NCBI GenBank assembly: GCA_001689415.1
Contig: LUJM01000014.1
Location: 1 to 11,602, forward strand
DNA from: Bacteroidales bacterium M2
GTDB taxonomy: Bacteria > Bacteroidota > Bacteroidia > Bacteroidales > Muribaculaceae
Length of the DNA: 11,602 bases
Direction of reading: 5' to 3'
This document shows, piece after piece, positions 1 through 6,875 of the stretch (positions are counted from its first letter, which is position 1; the number at the start of each line of letters is the position of its first letter). The notes below the pieces were generated by a model. The model was not told the origin of the DNA. It did no database searches and worked only from the letters and a program-made list of their open reading frames with translations. Position numbers and translations under genes: made by a program.

Positions 1-207
1 TGCAATCACTGAATGCATACGAACCAATTATGGTGACTGAGTTGCCAATACTTAATGATGTCAAGCCGCGGCACTTCGTGAAAGCTCTTCCACCAATTGA
101 GGTGACGGAGTTGGGGATGATTACCGATGTCAAGCCGTGGCAATTATAAAAAGCTTGTATACCTATTGAAGTGACGGAGTTTGGAATGTCAACCGAAGTC
201 AATCTGC
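1..207 (-). repeat. Tandem 69-bp LRR-coding repeats
   Basis: The DNA has a 69-bp period matching the 23-residue LRR_5 repeats; for example the segment gatgtcaagccg recurs at 58 and at 127 on the plus strand. Three units are visible and the array continues past the left edge. Such arrays often vary in copy number by recombination. Confidence 0.85.
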
Positions 208-475
208 TGTTTCCACCGAATCCATAATTACCAATTCCGGTAACTGTATACTCATTAACGCCATCCGATACTTTAGATGGTATTGAGACATTACCTGCAC
301 ACCCATTTCCCGGGTAAGGACCAGGGCTTCCTTCCTTAGTAATACAGGTTTTCGCAGTCTCGTCGATTACCGTGTAGGTAAGCGTCTTACCCTCGTAAGT
401 GTAGGTGAAATCGCGGGCAAGGATGCCGGATGGCAGCAGCATCACAAGAAGCATCAAGAGTAATCTGTACTTCAT
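1..475 (-). CDS. BspA-type leucine-rich repeat surface protein, N-terminal part (runs off left edge)
   Basis: Reading the minus strand from the ATG at 475-473 gives 158 codons without a stop, so the gene is cut by the window edge. The protein begins MKYRLLLMLLVMLLPSGILA, a clear signal peptide with likely cleavage near residue 20, so it is exported. Residues 21-89 are a linker domain starting RDFTYTYEGKTLTYTV, a segment I associate with Bacteroidales LRR_5 proteins. From residue 90 three 23-residue repeats follow with the pattern LTSVxIPNSVTSIGxxAFxxC, the BspA/Treponema pallidum LRR_5 type. Such proteins are surface or secreted and in some species bind host proteins or other bacteria; the ligand here is unknown. 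I chose this ATG because the signal peptide starts exactly there. No TAnnTTTG promoter lies within the 55 bases upstream; the nearest upstream element is the minus-strand terminator at 531-567, so expression may depend on read-through from the RNA unit upstream. Confidence 0.9.
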   Translation of the reverse strand, partial: MKYRLLLMLLVMLLPSGILARDFTYTYEGKTLTYTVIDETAKTCITKEGSPGPYPGNGCAGNVSIPSKVSDGVNEYTVTGIGNYGFGGNSRLTSVDIPNSVTSIGIQAFYNCHGLTSVIIPNSVTSIGGRAFTKCRGLTSLSIGNSVTIIGSYAFSDC

Positions 476-530
476 ATAGATTATTATGTGCCGCAGTCAT
501 CCTCTCTTTGGCTTTGGATTGGCTTAAACG

Positions 531-567
531 AAAAAAGCGTAGGAATCTGTATCAGTTACCGTCCTAC
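531..567 (-). terminator. Intrinsic terminator on the minus strand
   Basis: On the minus strand GTAGGA (567-562) pairs with TCCTAC (544-539). An inner CTG-ATA-CAG hairpin lies between them, and GC followed by six T residues (536-531) comes after the stem. The U-run exists only in the minus orientation. It ends the candidate ncRNA and lies 55 bases before the BspA-type start codon, so it could also act as an attenuator. Confidence 0.65.
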
Positions 568-856
568 ACCTTGAGGCTTCTCGCATTGCCCTATTGAAGT
601 CGGACGGCAACACGCAGAAGCCCACGCCAGTATATGCAATCAGTACTTTCGGCACTACCTCTCACGAAATATTGCGCCGAAAGCAAGATAATTACATATC
701 CACGGGCATCTACCGTTGCTCAATCCTTGACTTCAATAAGAAATTTTGCGAGAATTTCAAGGTGTCAAGAATCAGCGCGGATAAACGCTTTCTTACTATG
801 TCTATACACCCCACCGCACACGACCCCAACCAGGGCTTCTGCGATATGGTTGATGA
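531..856 (-). ncRNA. Candidate structured RNA of about 325 nt (ncRNA or long attenuator leader)
   Basis: No convincing ORF covers this stretch on either strand, but it is bracketed on the minus strand by a full Bacteroidetes promoter (860-891) and an intrinsic terminator (531-567). It contains several strong helices. (a) GGTGT (810-806) pairs with ACACC (765-761), enclosing AAGAA-AGCG (794-786) paired with CGCT-TTCTT (777-767). (b) CCTTGA (762-757) pairs with TCAAGG (730-725) with an inner AATT/AATT pair; it shares C762 and C761 with helix (a), so the two are partly exclusive. (c) A perfect 8-bp CTTTCGGC (683-676) pairs with GCCGAAAG (653-646). (d) A helix of 16 pairs with one bulged G joins 622-606 to 590-575 around a 15-nt loop, followed by the terminator. 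I see no match to tmRNA (no GGGG 5' end, tag ORF or acceptor stem), RNase P (no GAGGAAAGTCC core) or SRP RNA. Function is unknown. Ends are estimated from promoter and U-run positions. The absence of a separate promoter for the LRR gene leaves a cis-regulatory leader as the main alternative. Confidence 0.55.
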
Positions 857-859
857 TTG

Positions 860-891
860 CAAAATTAACAATTGTTTTTCTTTTATCCAAA
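860..891 (-). promoter_or_regulatory. Bacteroidetes promoter driving the minus-strand RNA
   Basis: On the minus strand a TTTG (891-888) is followed, after exactly 20 bases, by TAATTTTG (867-860). This matches the Bacteroides -33/-7 consensus TTTG-N19-21-TAnnTTTG in every fixed position. The expected start of transcription is near 856. Confidence 0.65.
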
Positions 892-956
892 TTCTCAAGC
901 AGTTATTTCAAAATAAAAATACAATAATTGAATTATCGGCGTGCTGTGCAAGAATT

Positions 957-986
957 TTTGTAAATGACTGAAAAACCGTATCTTTG
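957..986 (+). promoter_or_regulatory. Bacteroidetes promoter for a small plus-strand unit
   Basis: TTTG (957-960, within a TTTTTG run) is followed after 18 bases by TATCTTTG (979-986), a perfect TAnnTTTG box. Transcription should start near 990, essentially on the ATG at 991, so a message translated from that ATG would be leaderless. The promoter diverges from the minus-strand promoter at 860-891. Confidence 0.55.
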
Positions 987-990
987 CACC

Positions 991-1208
991 ATGATACGCA
1001 AATGGCTCATATGGTATTTGAAAGACGTCTCTTGGCCTACCGTGGCCATTGATGTCGCTATTATCACCGTGTGCACATTCTCTCTTTTGGGCTTGATATA
1101 AGCGACCGACTATTCGACACTGATGCCCTATGCCTGTTGCTCAACAAAGCTCGGTCTACAGCCACTGCTACCGACATTATGGCTTTAGCCATAGAGGCCG
1201 ACATCTAA
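991..1208 (+). pseudogene. Small membrane-protein-like ORF, apparently frameshifted
   Basis: ATG at 991 opens a 36-codon frame (to TAA at 1099-1101) that starts MIRKWLIWYLKDVSWP and continues with a hydrophobic stretch ending SLLGLI. In the frame one base back, the sequence runs on from this point as ...LDISDRLFDTDALCLLL and continues to a TAA at 1206-1208, with codon choice like the neighbours. Joined by a -1 shift around 1080-1098, the two would give a protein of about 72 residues with one membrane segment. No good slippery heptamer with a downstream structure is visible, so a one-base deletion, or chance, is likelier than programmed shifting. I do not recognise a family. It sits alone between the promoter at 957-986 and the hairpin at 1231-1279. 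It could equally be a short noncoding transcript of about 280 nt. Confidence 0.3.
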
Positions 1209-1230
1209 CCGGCCCGAAGGCACTCAACCC

Positions 1231-1279
1231 ATACAATTCCATACCGCAAAAAATCGGTTTTTGCAGTGTGGAATTTTAT
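1231..1279 (+). terminator. Large inverted repeat, probable terminator, overlapping the next promoter
   Basis: The arms 1235-1252 and 1258-1275 are 18 bases each and pair at 17 positions (16 Watson-Crick plus one G-U, with one C-A mismatch) around a 5-base loop ATCGG. The outer ATA/TAT bases (1231-1233, 1277-1279) extend the helix. The right arm is followed by a T-rich run. The hairpin would end transcripts from the promoter at 957-986. It also contains the -33 TTTG of the DUF2723 promoter, so it may influence that promoter as well. Confidence 0.6.
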
Positions 1280-1290
1280 TATTAATTTTG
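1260..1290 (+). promoter_or_regulatory. Bacteroidetes promoter of the DUF2723 gene
   Basis: TTTG (1260-1263), 19 bases, then TAATTTTG (1283-1290) fits the -33/-7 consensus exactly. Predicted transcription start is near 1294, giving a leader of about 40 nt before the ATG at 1333. Confidence 0.7.
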
Positions 1291-1332
1291 CAGATTGAAA
1301 GAAACCGCCGCTCAACGGCACCAATCATACGT

Positions 1333-4300
1333 ATGAAACTATATAACATAATCAACAATGCCATGGGCTGGCTATGCTTCCTGATAGCCGCTGTGACATA
1401 CCTGCTCACAATCGAGCCTACGGCAAGTTTCTGGGACTGCCCGGAATTCATTCTCCAAGGATTCAAACTCGAAGTAGGCCACCCGCCGGGGAACCCGATA
1501 TTTATGTTGGCGGCCAGATTCTTCATCACTCTTTTCGGTGGTACGGCAGCAAAAGCCGCGCTGGCGGTCAACTGCATGTCGGCCCTGCTTAGCGCCGCTA
1601 CTATATTATTGCTATTCTGGTCAATAACACGCCTTATTCGACGACTCATCGTGCGCGACGACGCCACCGAAATCAATTGGTGGCAGATGTTGCTCATCAT
1701 GGGTGGCGGTGTATGTGGCGCTTTGGCCTACACATGGAGCGACACGTTCTGGTTCTCGGCTGTCGAGGGCGAAGTATATGCGTTCTCCTCGTTCTGTACA
1801 GCCTTGGTGGTATGGCTGATGTTTAAATGGGAAAACCGTGCCGACCAGCCACACTCCGACCGTTACCTTGTGCTTATTGCCTATGTGATAGGTGTTTCGA
1901 TTGCCGTGCACTTGCTCAACCTGCTGTGTATACCCGCGCTCGGACTCATTTTCTACTATCGCAAATGGCGCGATGTCAACGCCAAAGGCTCGCTAATCGC
2001 GCTGGCCGTTTCGTGCGTGATTGTAGGCGCTATCCTCTATGGTCTCGTACCGGGCTTTATCGAAGTGGCACAGTGGTTCGAACTGCTATTTGTCAACGGC
2101 TTGCACATGAGCTACAACATGGGTGCATTTATCTACGCAGTGCTGCTGGTTGCCGTGTTCATCATGTCGATCAAAACCCTCTACTCGGCCAAAAATCCCG
2201 GAGCAGCACGCCTGTGGTTCTTCCTCGCCATTGCAATGTCGGGCATGCCATTCATCGGCCATACAATCTGTGTAGGCATGCTTATCCTTGTGGCCCTCGC
2301 AGTATGGCTATGGGGATTCTGCTCCAAGATTCCGACACGCATTTTCTCGCTTATCGTACTTAGCATACTGGTTATCTTCATCGGTTATTCGTCGTACGCG
2401 CTTCTGCTTATCCGCGCGAGCGCCAACACCCCCATGAACCAGAATGCTCCCGACAACGTATTTGCCCTCGCTTCATACCTCAACCGCGAACAGTACGGCG
2501 ACCGTCCGCTTTTCAACGGTCCGGTCTTCGCCGAAACTATCGTAGAGCAAGAATATCCCGCCGGATCAGGCAACTACTTCGTGCCTGTCGATGATTATGG
2601 TCGTCCTCAGACTCGTATTATCGACGGCTATATGCGCGACGAAAACGGGGCGGCATTCAACTCCCCCGAGCAAATCTACACCAAGGTTGTAAAAGACCAC
2701 CCATCGCAGCACGACGAGTATGTGACCGAGGTAGAAAGGCCCGACTACACCACCATGAGCGACTTGCACATGCTGATGACTCGCATATACTCTGCCGACG
2801 AGCGCCATGTCGCAGGTTATAAGGCATGGGCCGGATACATGACCCCGGATATCAACGAGATACCGCGCCAGTTGCGTCAGAAATGGGCCGACCAGGGCTA
2901 TGCCCCCAAATATGAGCTGATGCCCTATCTAACATCGCTCCAGCCGGTAACATCGGCTGTATACGCAGCTTCCGGCGAACCGGCAGGACAGACTGCCGTA
3001 TGGAAACCCGGCTTCGACGTCAATCTGCGCTATTTCATTAACTACCAGCTCAATCACATGTACTGGCGATATTTCATGTGGAATTTCGCCGGACGACAGA
3101 ACGACCTGCAGGGTAATGGCGAACCGCAGCGCGGCAACTGGATTTCGGGCATACCCGTAATCGACAACGCCCGCCTTGGCGACCAATCGGCATTGCCCGA
3201 CGAGTTCGGCAAAGGCAACAAGGGCCACAACGTATTCTACATGCTACCCTTGCTCCTTGGCATTATCGGCTTGCTATATCAGGCTCTATACCAGCATCGC
3301 AGCAACCCCATGCGAGGCATACAGCAGTTTTGGGTAGTGTTCTTCCTCTTCTTCATGACAGGTATAGCTATCGTGCTCTACCTCAACCAGACCCCTGGGC
3401 AGCCACGCGAACGCGACTATGCCTTCGCCGGCTCGTTCTATGCCTTTGCTATTTGGATTGGCATAGGCGTTCCCGCTATCGGCATCATGCTGCGCGACCT
3501 GTTCAAATCTAAAAAACAGATCGCAAAGACCGACGACAGCGCCTCTGCAGACGAACCTCAGTGCTCAAAGGGCGTATTGATGATGTCGGCTGCCGTGGCA
3601 TGCGTTATCGGCCTCATCGTACCACTGCAAATGGTATCGCAGACATGGGACGACCACGACCGCTCGGGACGCTATACAACCCGCGATTTCGGCTTCAACT
3701 ACCTCAGCTCGCTCGATGACAACGCTATAATCTTTACAAACGGCGACAACGACACCTTCCCCTTGTGGTACGCCCAGGAAGTTGAGAATTTCCGTCCCGA
3801 CGTGCGAGTAGTCAACCTGTCGTACCTCACAACCGACTGGTATGCCAACCAGATGAACCATCCCACCCTCGGCGCCGAGGCTATACCGATGACTGCCACA
3901 CCTCGCGACTATGCCTACGAGCGTCTGGCCTACAACTTCATAGTGCCTGCAAACAGCGATTCTGTAGCGGCAATCGAAGCCCTGAAGAATCTCTACAGCA
4001 GCGATGCCGGAATCTACGGCTATCCCAAGACCCACTACCTTGCCGATACCAAGATTGTGATGCCTGTCGACCGAAAGGCAGCCCTCGAGCGCTATTCGTC
4101 GGGCGACACAGCTATCGACAGCGCATATATAGCGCCATATATCACTGATATCTTCACAGATATGTCGGCTTCATCGGGCGTAAACCAAAGCCGCGTGCTC
4201 TCGCTCGACATGATAGCAAACTCAATTGCGAGCAACTGGAACCGCCCGACATATTTTGCAACCACCGTACCCAACAGCTACTACCTCGGCCTCACCCCCT

Positions 4301-5190
4301 ACCTCGGTGCATCGGGTCTGGCTTACGAGGTTACACCGTTCAAAAACAGCGTTTACAGTGTAACTGCCGATAAATCTTACCGCAAGATTGTAAGCGACTA
4401 TCGTTGGGGCGGACTCGACCAACCCGGTGCTGAGAAACTATATCTCGATGAAACTGTACGCCGCATGGTATCGTCGGCACGTTCGGGCGTATACAGCGTA
4501 GTCGAAGACCTACTCGCCACCGGCGACCTGCCCGCTTCGGCCGAGGCTCGCAAAGTAGCCGAAGACCATGGCATGCAGGCCCCTGTAAACCGCTACGACA
4601 TGGCCCGCCAGCTGCTCGACATCCTTCGCACAAAGATGCCGTCGTCGGTTAGCCCCTACGACAGCATGCTCGGCCTGTATATCTCGCGTGCATACCTTGA
4701 GCTGTATCTCGCCACCGGCAACACCGCCGACCTCGACGCTGCCGAAGCCGAGGCTGCAGTAGAGGCCGACCGCTACGCCCAGCTGGTGAAGTATGCAACC
4801 ACTCTTGCACCCGAAGACCTCGCATTGATAGGTAGCGATGAATCCTACGGCATGCAATACCTCGGCGAAGCAGTATCGATCAAAAACTACGTCGACATGC
4901 TGCGCAAGGCATCTCCCGAGAAACTCGACGAAGTCAAGGCCGTGGTAGCATCGACATCGCCCGAAAGCGACCTGCGCCTTGCCTCGATACTATATATCGA
5001 AGGCTACGACCTCGCTACTCTCGAATCTGAGATTGCAGCATATCCCGAAAGCCAGCGTGGTATTGTACAGACGGCTCTCGACATTCTGCGACTGAACAAA
5101 GAACTCGATATCAACCCAATGACATACAGCAACGAGCTGATGCAGACCTACGGGTTTACACCTCAGCAGTGGATGTATGTACTGAATTAA
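1333..5190 (+). CDS. DUF2723 (GT117-like) integral membrane protein, putative GT-C glycosyltransferase
   Basis: A 1285-residue membrane protein. The start at 1333 (MKLYNIINNAMGW) is preferred because an in-frame upstream TTG at 1261 lies inside the promoter. The N-terminus carries the DUF2723 signature: a first membrane helix (about 12-27), then FWDCPEF with D35 and E38, then VGHPPGNPIF with H50-G53. This acidic motif plus HPPG layout is shared with eukaryotic TMEM260 (family GT117, O-mannosyltransferase), so the acidic residues are the likely catalytic site of a polyprenyl-phosphate-sugar-dependent GT-C enzyme. Hydrophobic helices fill residues 12 to about 360. A soluble insert follows, then a second membrane block (about 633-767) that includes the conserved QPRERDY (690-696). 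The last roughly 500 residues look soluble and probably periplasmic; they contain NGDNDTFPLWY (803-813), typical of Bacteroidetes members, and end in helical, alanine-rich sequence. Sugar donor and acceptor cannot be told from sequence. It appears to be a single-gene unit with its own promoter and terminator. Confidence 0.9.
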   Translation: MKLYNIINNAMGWLCFLIAAVTYLLTIEPTASFWDCPEFILQGFKLEVGHPPGNPIFMLAARFFITLFGGTAAKAALAVNCMSALLSAATILLLFWSITRLIRRLIVRDDATEINWWQMLLIMGGGVCGALAYTWSDTFWFSAVEGEVYAFSSFCTALVVWLMFKWENRADQPHSDRYLVLIAYVIGVSIAVHLLNLLCIPALGLIFYYRKWRDVNAKGSLIALAVSCVIVGAILYGLVPGFIEVAQWFELLFVNGLHMSYNMGAFIYAVLLVAVFIMSIKTLYSAKNPGAARLWFFLAIAMSGMPFIGHTICVGMLILVALAVWLWGFCSKIPTRIFSLIVLSILVIFIGYSSYALLLIRASANTPMNQNAPDNVFALASYLNREQYGDRPLFNGPVFAETIVEQEYPAGSGNYFVPVDDYGRPQTRIIDGYMRDENGAAFNSPEQIYTKVVKDHPSQHDEYVTEVERPDYTTMSDLHMLMTRIYSADERHVAGYKAWAGYMTPDINEIPRQLRQKWADQGYAPKYELMPYLTSLQPVTSAVYAASGEPAGQTAVWKPGFDVNLRYFINYQLNHMYWRYFMWNFAGRQNDLQGNGEPQRGNWISGIPVIDNARLGDQSALPDEFGKGNKGHNVFYMLPLLLGIIGLLYQALYQHRSNPMRGIQQFWVVFFLFFMTGIAIVLYLNQTPGQPRERDYAFAGSFYAFAIWIGIGVPAIGIMLRDLFKSKKQIAKTDDSASADEPQCSKGVLMMSAAVACVIGLIVPLQMVSQTWDDHDRSGRYTTRDFGFNYLSSLDDNAIIFTNGDNDTFPLWYAQEVENFRPDVRVVNLSYLTTDWYANQMNHPTLGAEAIPMTATPRDYAYERLAYNFIVPANSDSVAAIEALKNLYSSDAGIYGYPKTHYLADTKIVMPVDRKAALERYSSGDTAIDSAYIAPYITDIFTDMSASSGVNQSRVLSLDMIANSIASNWNRPTYFATTVPNSYYLGLTPYLGASGLAYEVTPFKNSVYSVTADKSYRKIVSDYRWGGLDQPGAEKLYLDETVRRMVSSARSGVYSVVEDLLATGDLPASAEARKVAEDHGMQAPVNRYDMARQLLDILRTKMPSSVSPYDSMLGLYISRAYLELYLATGNTADLDAAEAEAAVEADRYAQLVKYATTLAPEDLALIGSDESYGMQYLGEAVSIKNYVDMLRKASPEKLDEVKAVVASTSPESDLRLASILYIEGYDLATLESEIAAYPESQRGIVQTALDILRLNKELDINPMTYSNELMQTYGFTPQQWMYVLN

Positions 5191-5197
5191 AACAATA

Positions 5198-5249
5198 TAG
5201 GGCCTTCGCTACATCCGCGCCGCGGGGTACGAAGGCCCTAACTATTTTT
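5198..5249 (+). terminator. Strong intrinsic terminator after the DUF2723 gene
   Basis: TAGGGCCTTCG (5198-5208) pairs perfectly over 11 bp with CGAAGGCCCTA (5230-5240). The 21-base GC-rich loop can itself fold, and ACTATTTTT follows. The hairpin begins 8 bases after the stop codon. It ends only 10 bases before the next start codon. Confidence 0.85.
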
Positions 5250-5259
5250 CTTCTACAAA

Positions 5260-5880
5260 ATGTTGATCGAACAGCCACCACTACTCTACCGTCTGCTGTT
5301 TCCCGAAGCCATATGGCGCATCAAACGCCGCAGAGGTAAACCTGTGGTATATCTTACTTTCGACGACGGGCCTATACCCGAGCAAACACCATGGGTGCTC
5401 GACCTGCTTGACCGCTACAACATCAAAGCTACTTTCTTTATGGTAGGTGACAATGTTCGCCGACATCCCGAACTATTCGAAGAAGTGCGCCGCCGTGGGC
5501 ACAGCTACGGAAACCATACCATGCACCACCTCCAAGGCATGAAAGTAAAGGCTATACAATATCTGCGTGATGTGGCCGAGGCAGACAAACTTATCGAAAG
5601 TCCGCTATTCCGTCCGCCTCACGGGCTCATTCGCTGGAAACAGGCCAAGGCCCTGAAAGAGCATTTCAACATTATCATGTACGACCTTGTGACTCGTGAT
5701 TACTCGAAAAAACTCAATCCCGACGAAGTATTCGAGAATGTGCGCAAATACGCACGCAACGGTTCAATCATAGTATTCCACGACTCAATCAAAGCGGGCC
5801 AAAACATGCGTCAGGCACTGCCGAGAGCTATCGAATGGCTGCTCGAACAAGGTTTCGACATACAACCTATTCCCATGTGA
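5260..5880 (+). CDS. Polysaccharide deacetylase (NodB homology domain)
   Basis: A 206-residue carbohydrate esterase 4-type deacetylase, which removes N- or O-acetyl groups from a glycan using a bound metal. All core motifs are visible: TFDDGP (33-38; D35 the probable base, D36 a metal ligand), YGNHTMHH (83-90; H86 and H90 the other metal ligands), RPPHG (118-122), a divergent fourth motif near DLVTRDYS (142-149), and VFHDS (172-176) with H174. The whole protein is little more than the NodB domain. No cleavable signal peptide is evident; the N-terminus is only moderately hydrophobic, so it may be cytoplasmic or loosely membrane-attached, unlike exported peptidoglycan deacetylases. Its stop overlaps the queG start by one base (TGATG), implying translational coupling. 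No consensus promoter lies between the preceding terminator and this ATG. Substrate unknown. Confidence 0.9.
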   Translation: MLIEQPPLLYRLLFPEAIWRIKRRRGKPVVYLTFDDGPIPEQTPWVLDLLDRYNIKATFFMVGDNVRRHPELFEEVRRRGHSYGNHTMHHLQGMKVKAIQYLRDVAEADKLIESPLFRPPHGLIRWKQAKALKEHFNIIMYDLVTRDYSKKLNPDEVFENVRKYARNGSIIVFHDSIKAGQNMRQALPRAIEWLLEQGFDIQPIPM

Positions 5881-6776
5881 TGAGCGATGCCGTAATACAA
5901 TGCGCTATCGAAGCCGGGGCTGTGGCTGCTGCATTTGCGCAATGCGGCCCGATAGAGCCTCGTTTCGCCGATATATACGACGATTGGTTAGTACGCGGAG
6001 CAAACGCCGGTATGGACTACATGGATCGCTACCGTGATATCCGCAACGACCCGAGGCTACTCCTTGAGGGAGCAAGGTCTATGCTGTGCTGCGCATTCCC
6101 CTACGGCCAATCTGCCGAAGACAGGTGCGAATTATTCAGCGACTACGCCGTAGGCGACGACTATCACGAGGTTTTAAGGCGCCGACTCGAACCTGTTGCC
6201 ACTCTTATGCAGCAAATCGCACCCGGCTCTAACACACGTATTTGCATCGACACCGCCCCTTTACGCGAACGATACTGGGCCATGCGTGCAGGGGTAGGTT
6301 TTATAGGAATCAACAACCAGCTCATAGTACCGGGTATCGGCTCTAAAGTTTTTTTGGCCGAGATTTTGTGGACAGCCGAGGCCGAATACGGAAGCCCTGT
6401 CGCCAATGGCTGCGCACATTGCGGCAGATGCGTAAAAGCATGCCCGGGAGGCGCACTCGACGGTAACGGCTGTATCGACTGCAGGTCGTGCCTTTCGTAT
6501 CTCACAATCGAACACCGGGGTGAACTGCCCGATAATCTGACTCTGCCCCACCGTATATACGGCTGCGACATATGCCAGGATGTATGTCCGCACAATAGCC
6601 ACAACGTCGAGCCTTTAGCCGAATTTCGCCCGAGACCGTCCGTCAAGGCTCTGACTCGCAGTAAAATAATTGAATTGACCCAGACTGAATTCTCCTCTAC
6701 ATTCACACACAGCGCAGTCAAACGCGCAAAACTCGCCGGGCTACAGCGCAATGCCCGACGCACCAAAGAAAGATAA
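5880..6776 (+). CDS. queG: Epoxyqueuosine reductase QueG
   Basis: A 298-residue cytoplasmic iron-sulfur enzyme that catalyses the last step of queuosine synthesis: cobalamin-dependent reduction of epoxyqueuosine to queuosine in tRNAs with GUN anticodons. The N-terminal half has the family motif IDTAPLRER (D124, matching the proposed catalytic Asp) followed by AGVGFIGINN. The C-terminal half has the two [4Fe-4S] cluster sites: CAHCGRCVKACP (178-189), CIDCRSC (198-204) with SYLTIEHRG, and YGCDICQDVCPHN (C229, C232, C236). The length fits the short QueG form without a C-terminal HEAT-repeat extension. I chose the ATG at 5880, overlapping the deacetylase stop, because the family N-terminus begins there; an in-frame ATG at 5835 lies inside the upstream gene. 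The link to the deacetylase appears to be operon structure rather than pathway. Confidence 0.95.
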   Translation: MSDAVIQCAIEAGAVAAAFAQCGPIEPRFADIYDDWLVRGANAGMDYMDRYRDIRNDPRLLLEGARSMLCCAFPYGQSAEDRCELFSDYAVGDDYHEVLRRRLEPVATLMQQIAPGSNTRICIDTAPLRERYWAMRAGVGFIGINNQLIVPGIGSKVFLAEILWTAEAEYGSPVANGCAHCGRCVKACPGGALDGNGCIDCRSCLSYLTIEHRGELPDNLTLPHRIYGCDICQDVCPHNSHNVEPLAEFRPRPSVKALTRSKIIELTQTEFSSTFTHSAVKRAKLAGLQRNARRTKER

Positions 6777-6819
6777 GGCCGGAATCACCAACTTTATCAA
6801 CATCTTTCTGCTGCAACTC

Positions 6820-6875
6820 TTGCGCATATCCAACAGATTCACTATCTTTGTAAATGATAATATTTAATCAGTATC
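6820..6875 (+). promoter_or_regulatory. hipBA promoter with possible operator half-sites
   Basis: TTG (6820-6822), 20 bases, then TATCTTTG (6843-6850) makes a good Bacteroidetes promoter with a start near 6854. Around it lie alternating TATC (6843-6846), GATA (6856-6859) and TATC (6872-6875). TATC-N9-GATA overlaps the -7 box and resembles the Escherichia coli HipB operator TATCC-N8-GGATA, although the flanking C/G bases are absent. The promoter call is solid; the operator is a suggestion. Confidence 0.55.

Noticed and set aside
531..856. tmRNA, RNase P RNA or SRP RNA as the identity of the structured RNA
   Set aside because: The 5' GGGG/acceptor stem and tag ORF of tmRNA, the GAGGAAAGTCC core of RNase P and the SRP Alu/S-domain signatures are not present in either orientation.
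594..971. Overlapping short ORFs on the plus strand (594-971, 634-927) and on the minus strand (710-898)
   Set aside because: No motif, no promoter in the right place, competing frames on both strands, and the region is better explained by RNA helices with a minus-strand promoter and terminator.
1075..1101. Programmed -1 frameshift in the small ORF
   Set aside because: The TCTCTTTTGGG stretch does not form an X-XXY-YYZ heptamer in the reading frame, and no strong stem follows within the usual distance; a deletion or chance is simpler.
1261..1332. Upstream TTG start for the DUF2723 protein
   Set aside because: It lies within the promoter boxes, and the conserved membrane N-terminus begins at the ATG at 1333.
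5835..5879. Upstream in-frame ATG for queG at 5835
   Set aside because: It lies inside the deacetylase gene and adds 15 residues unlike QueG; the TGATG overlap start at 5880 matches the family N-terminus.
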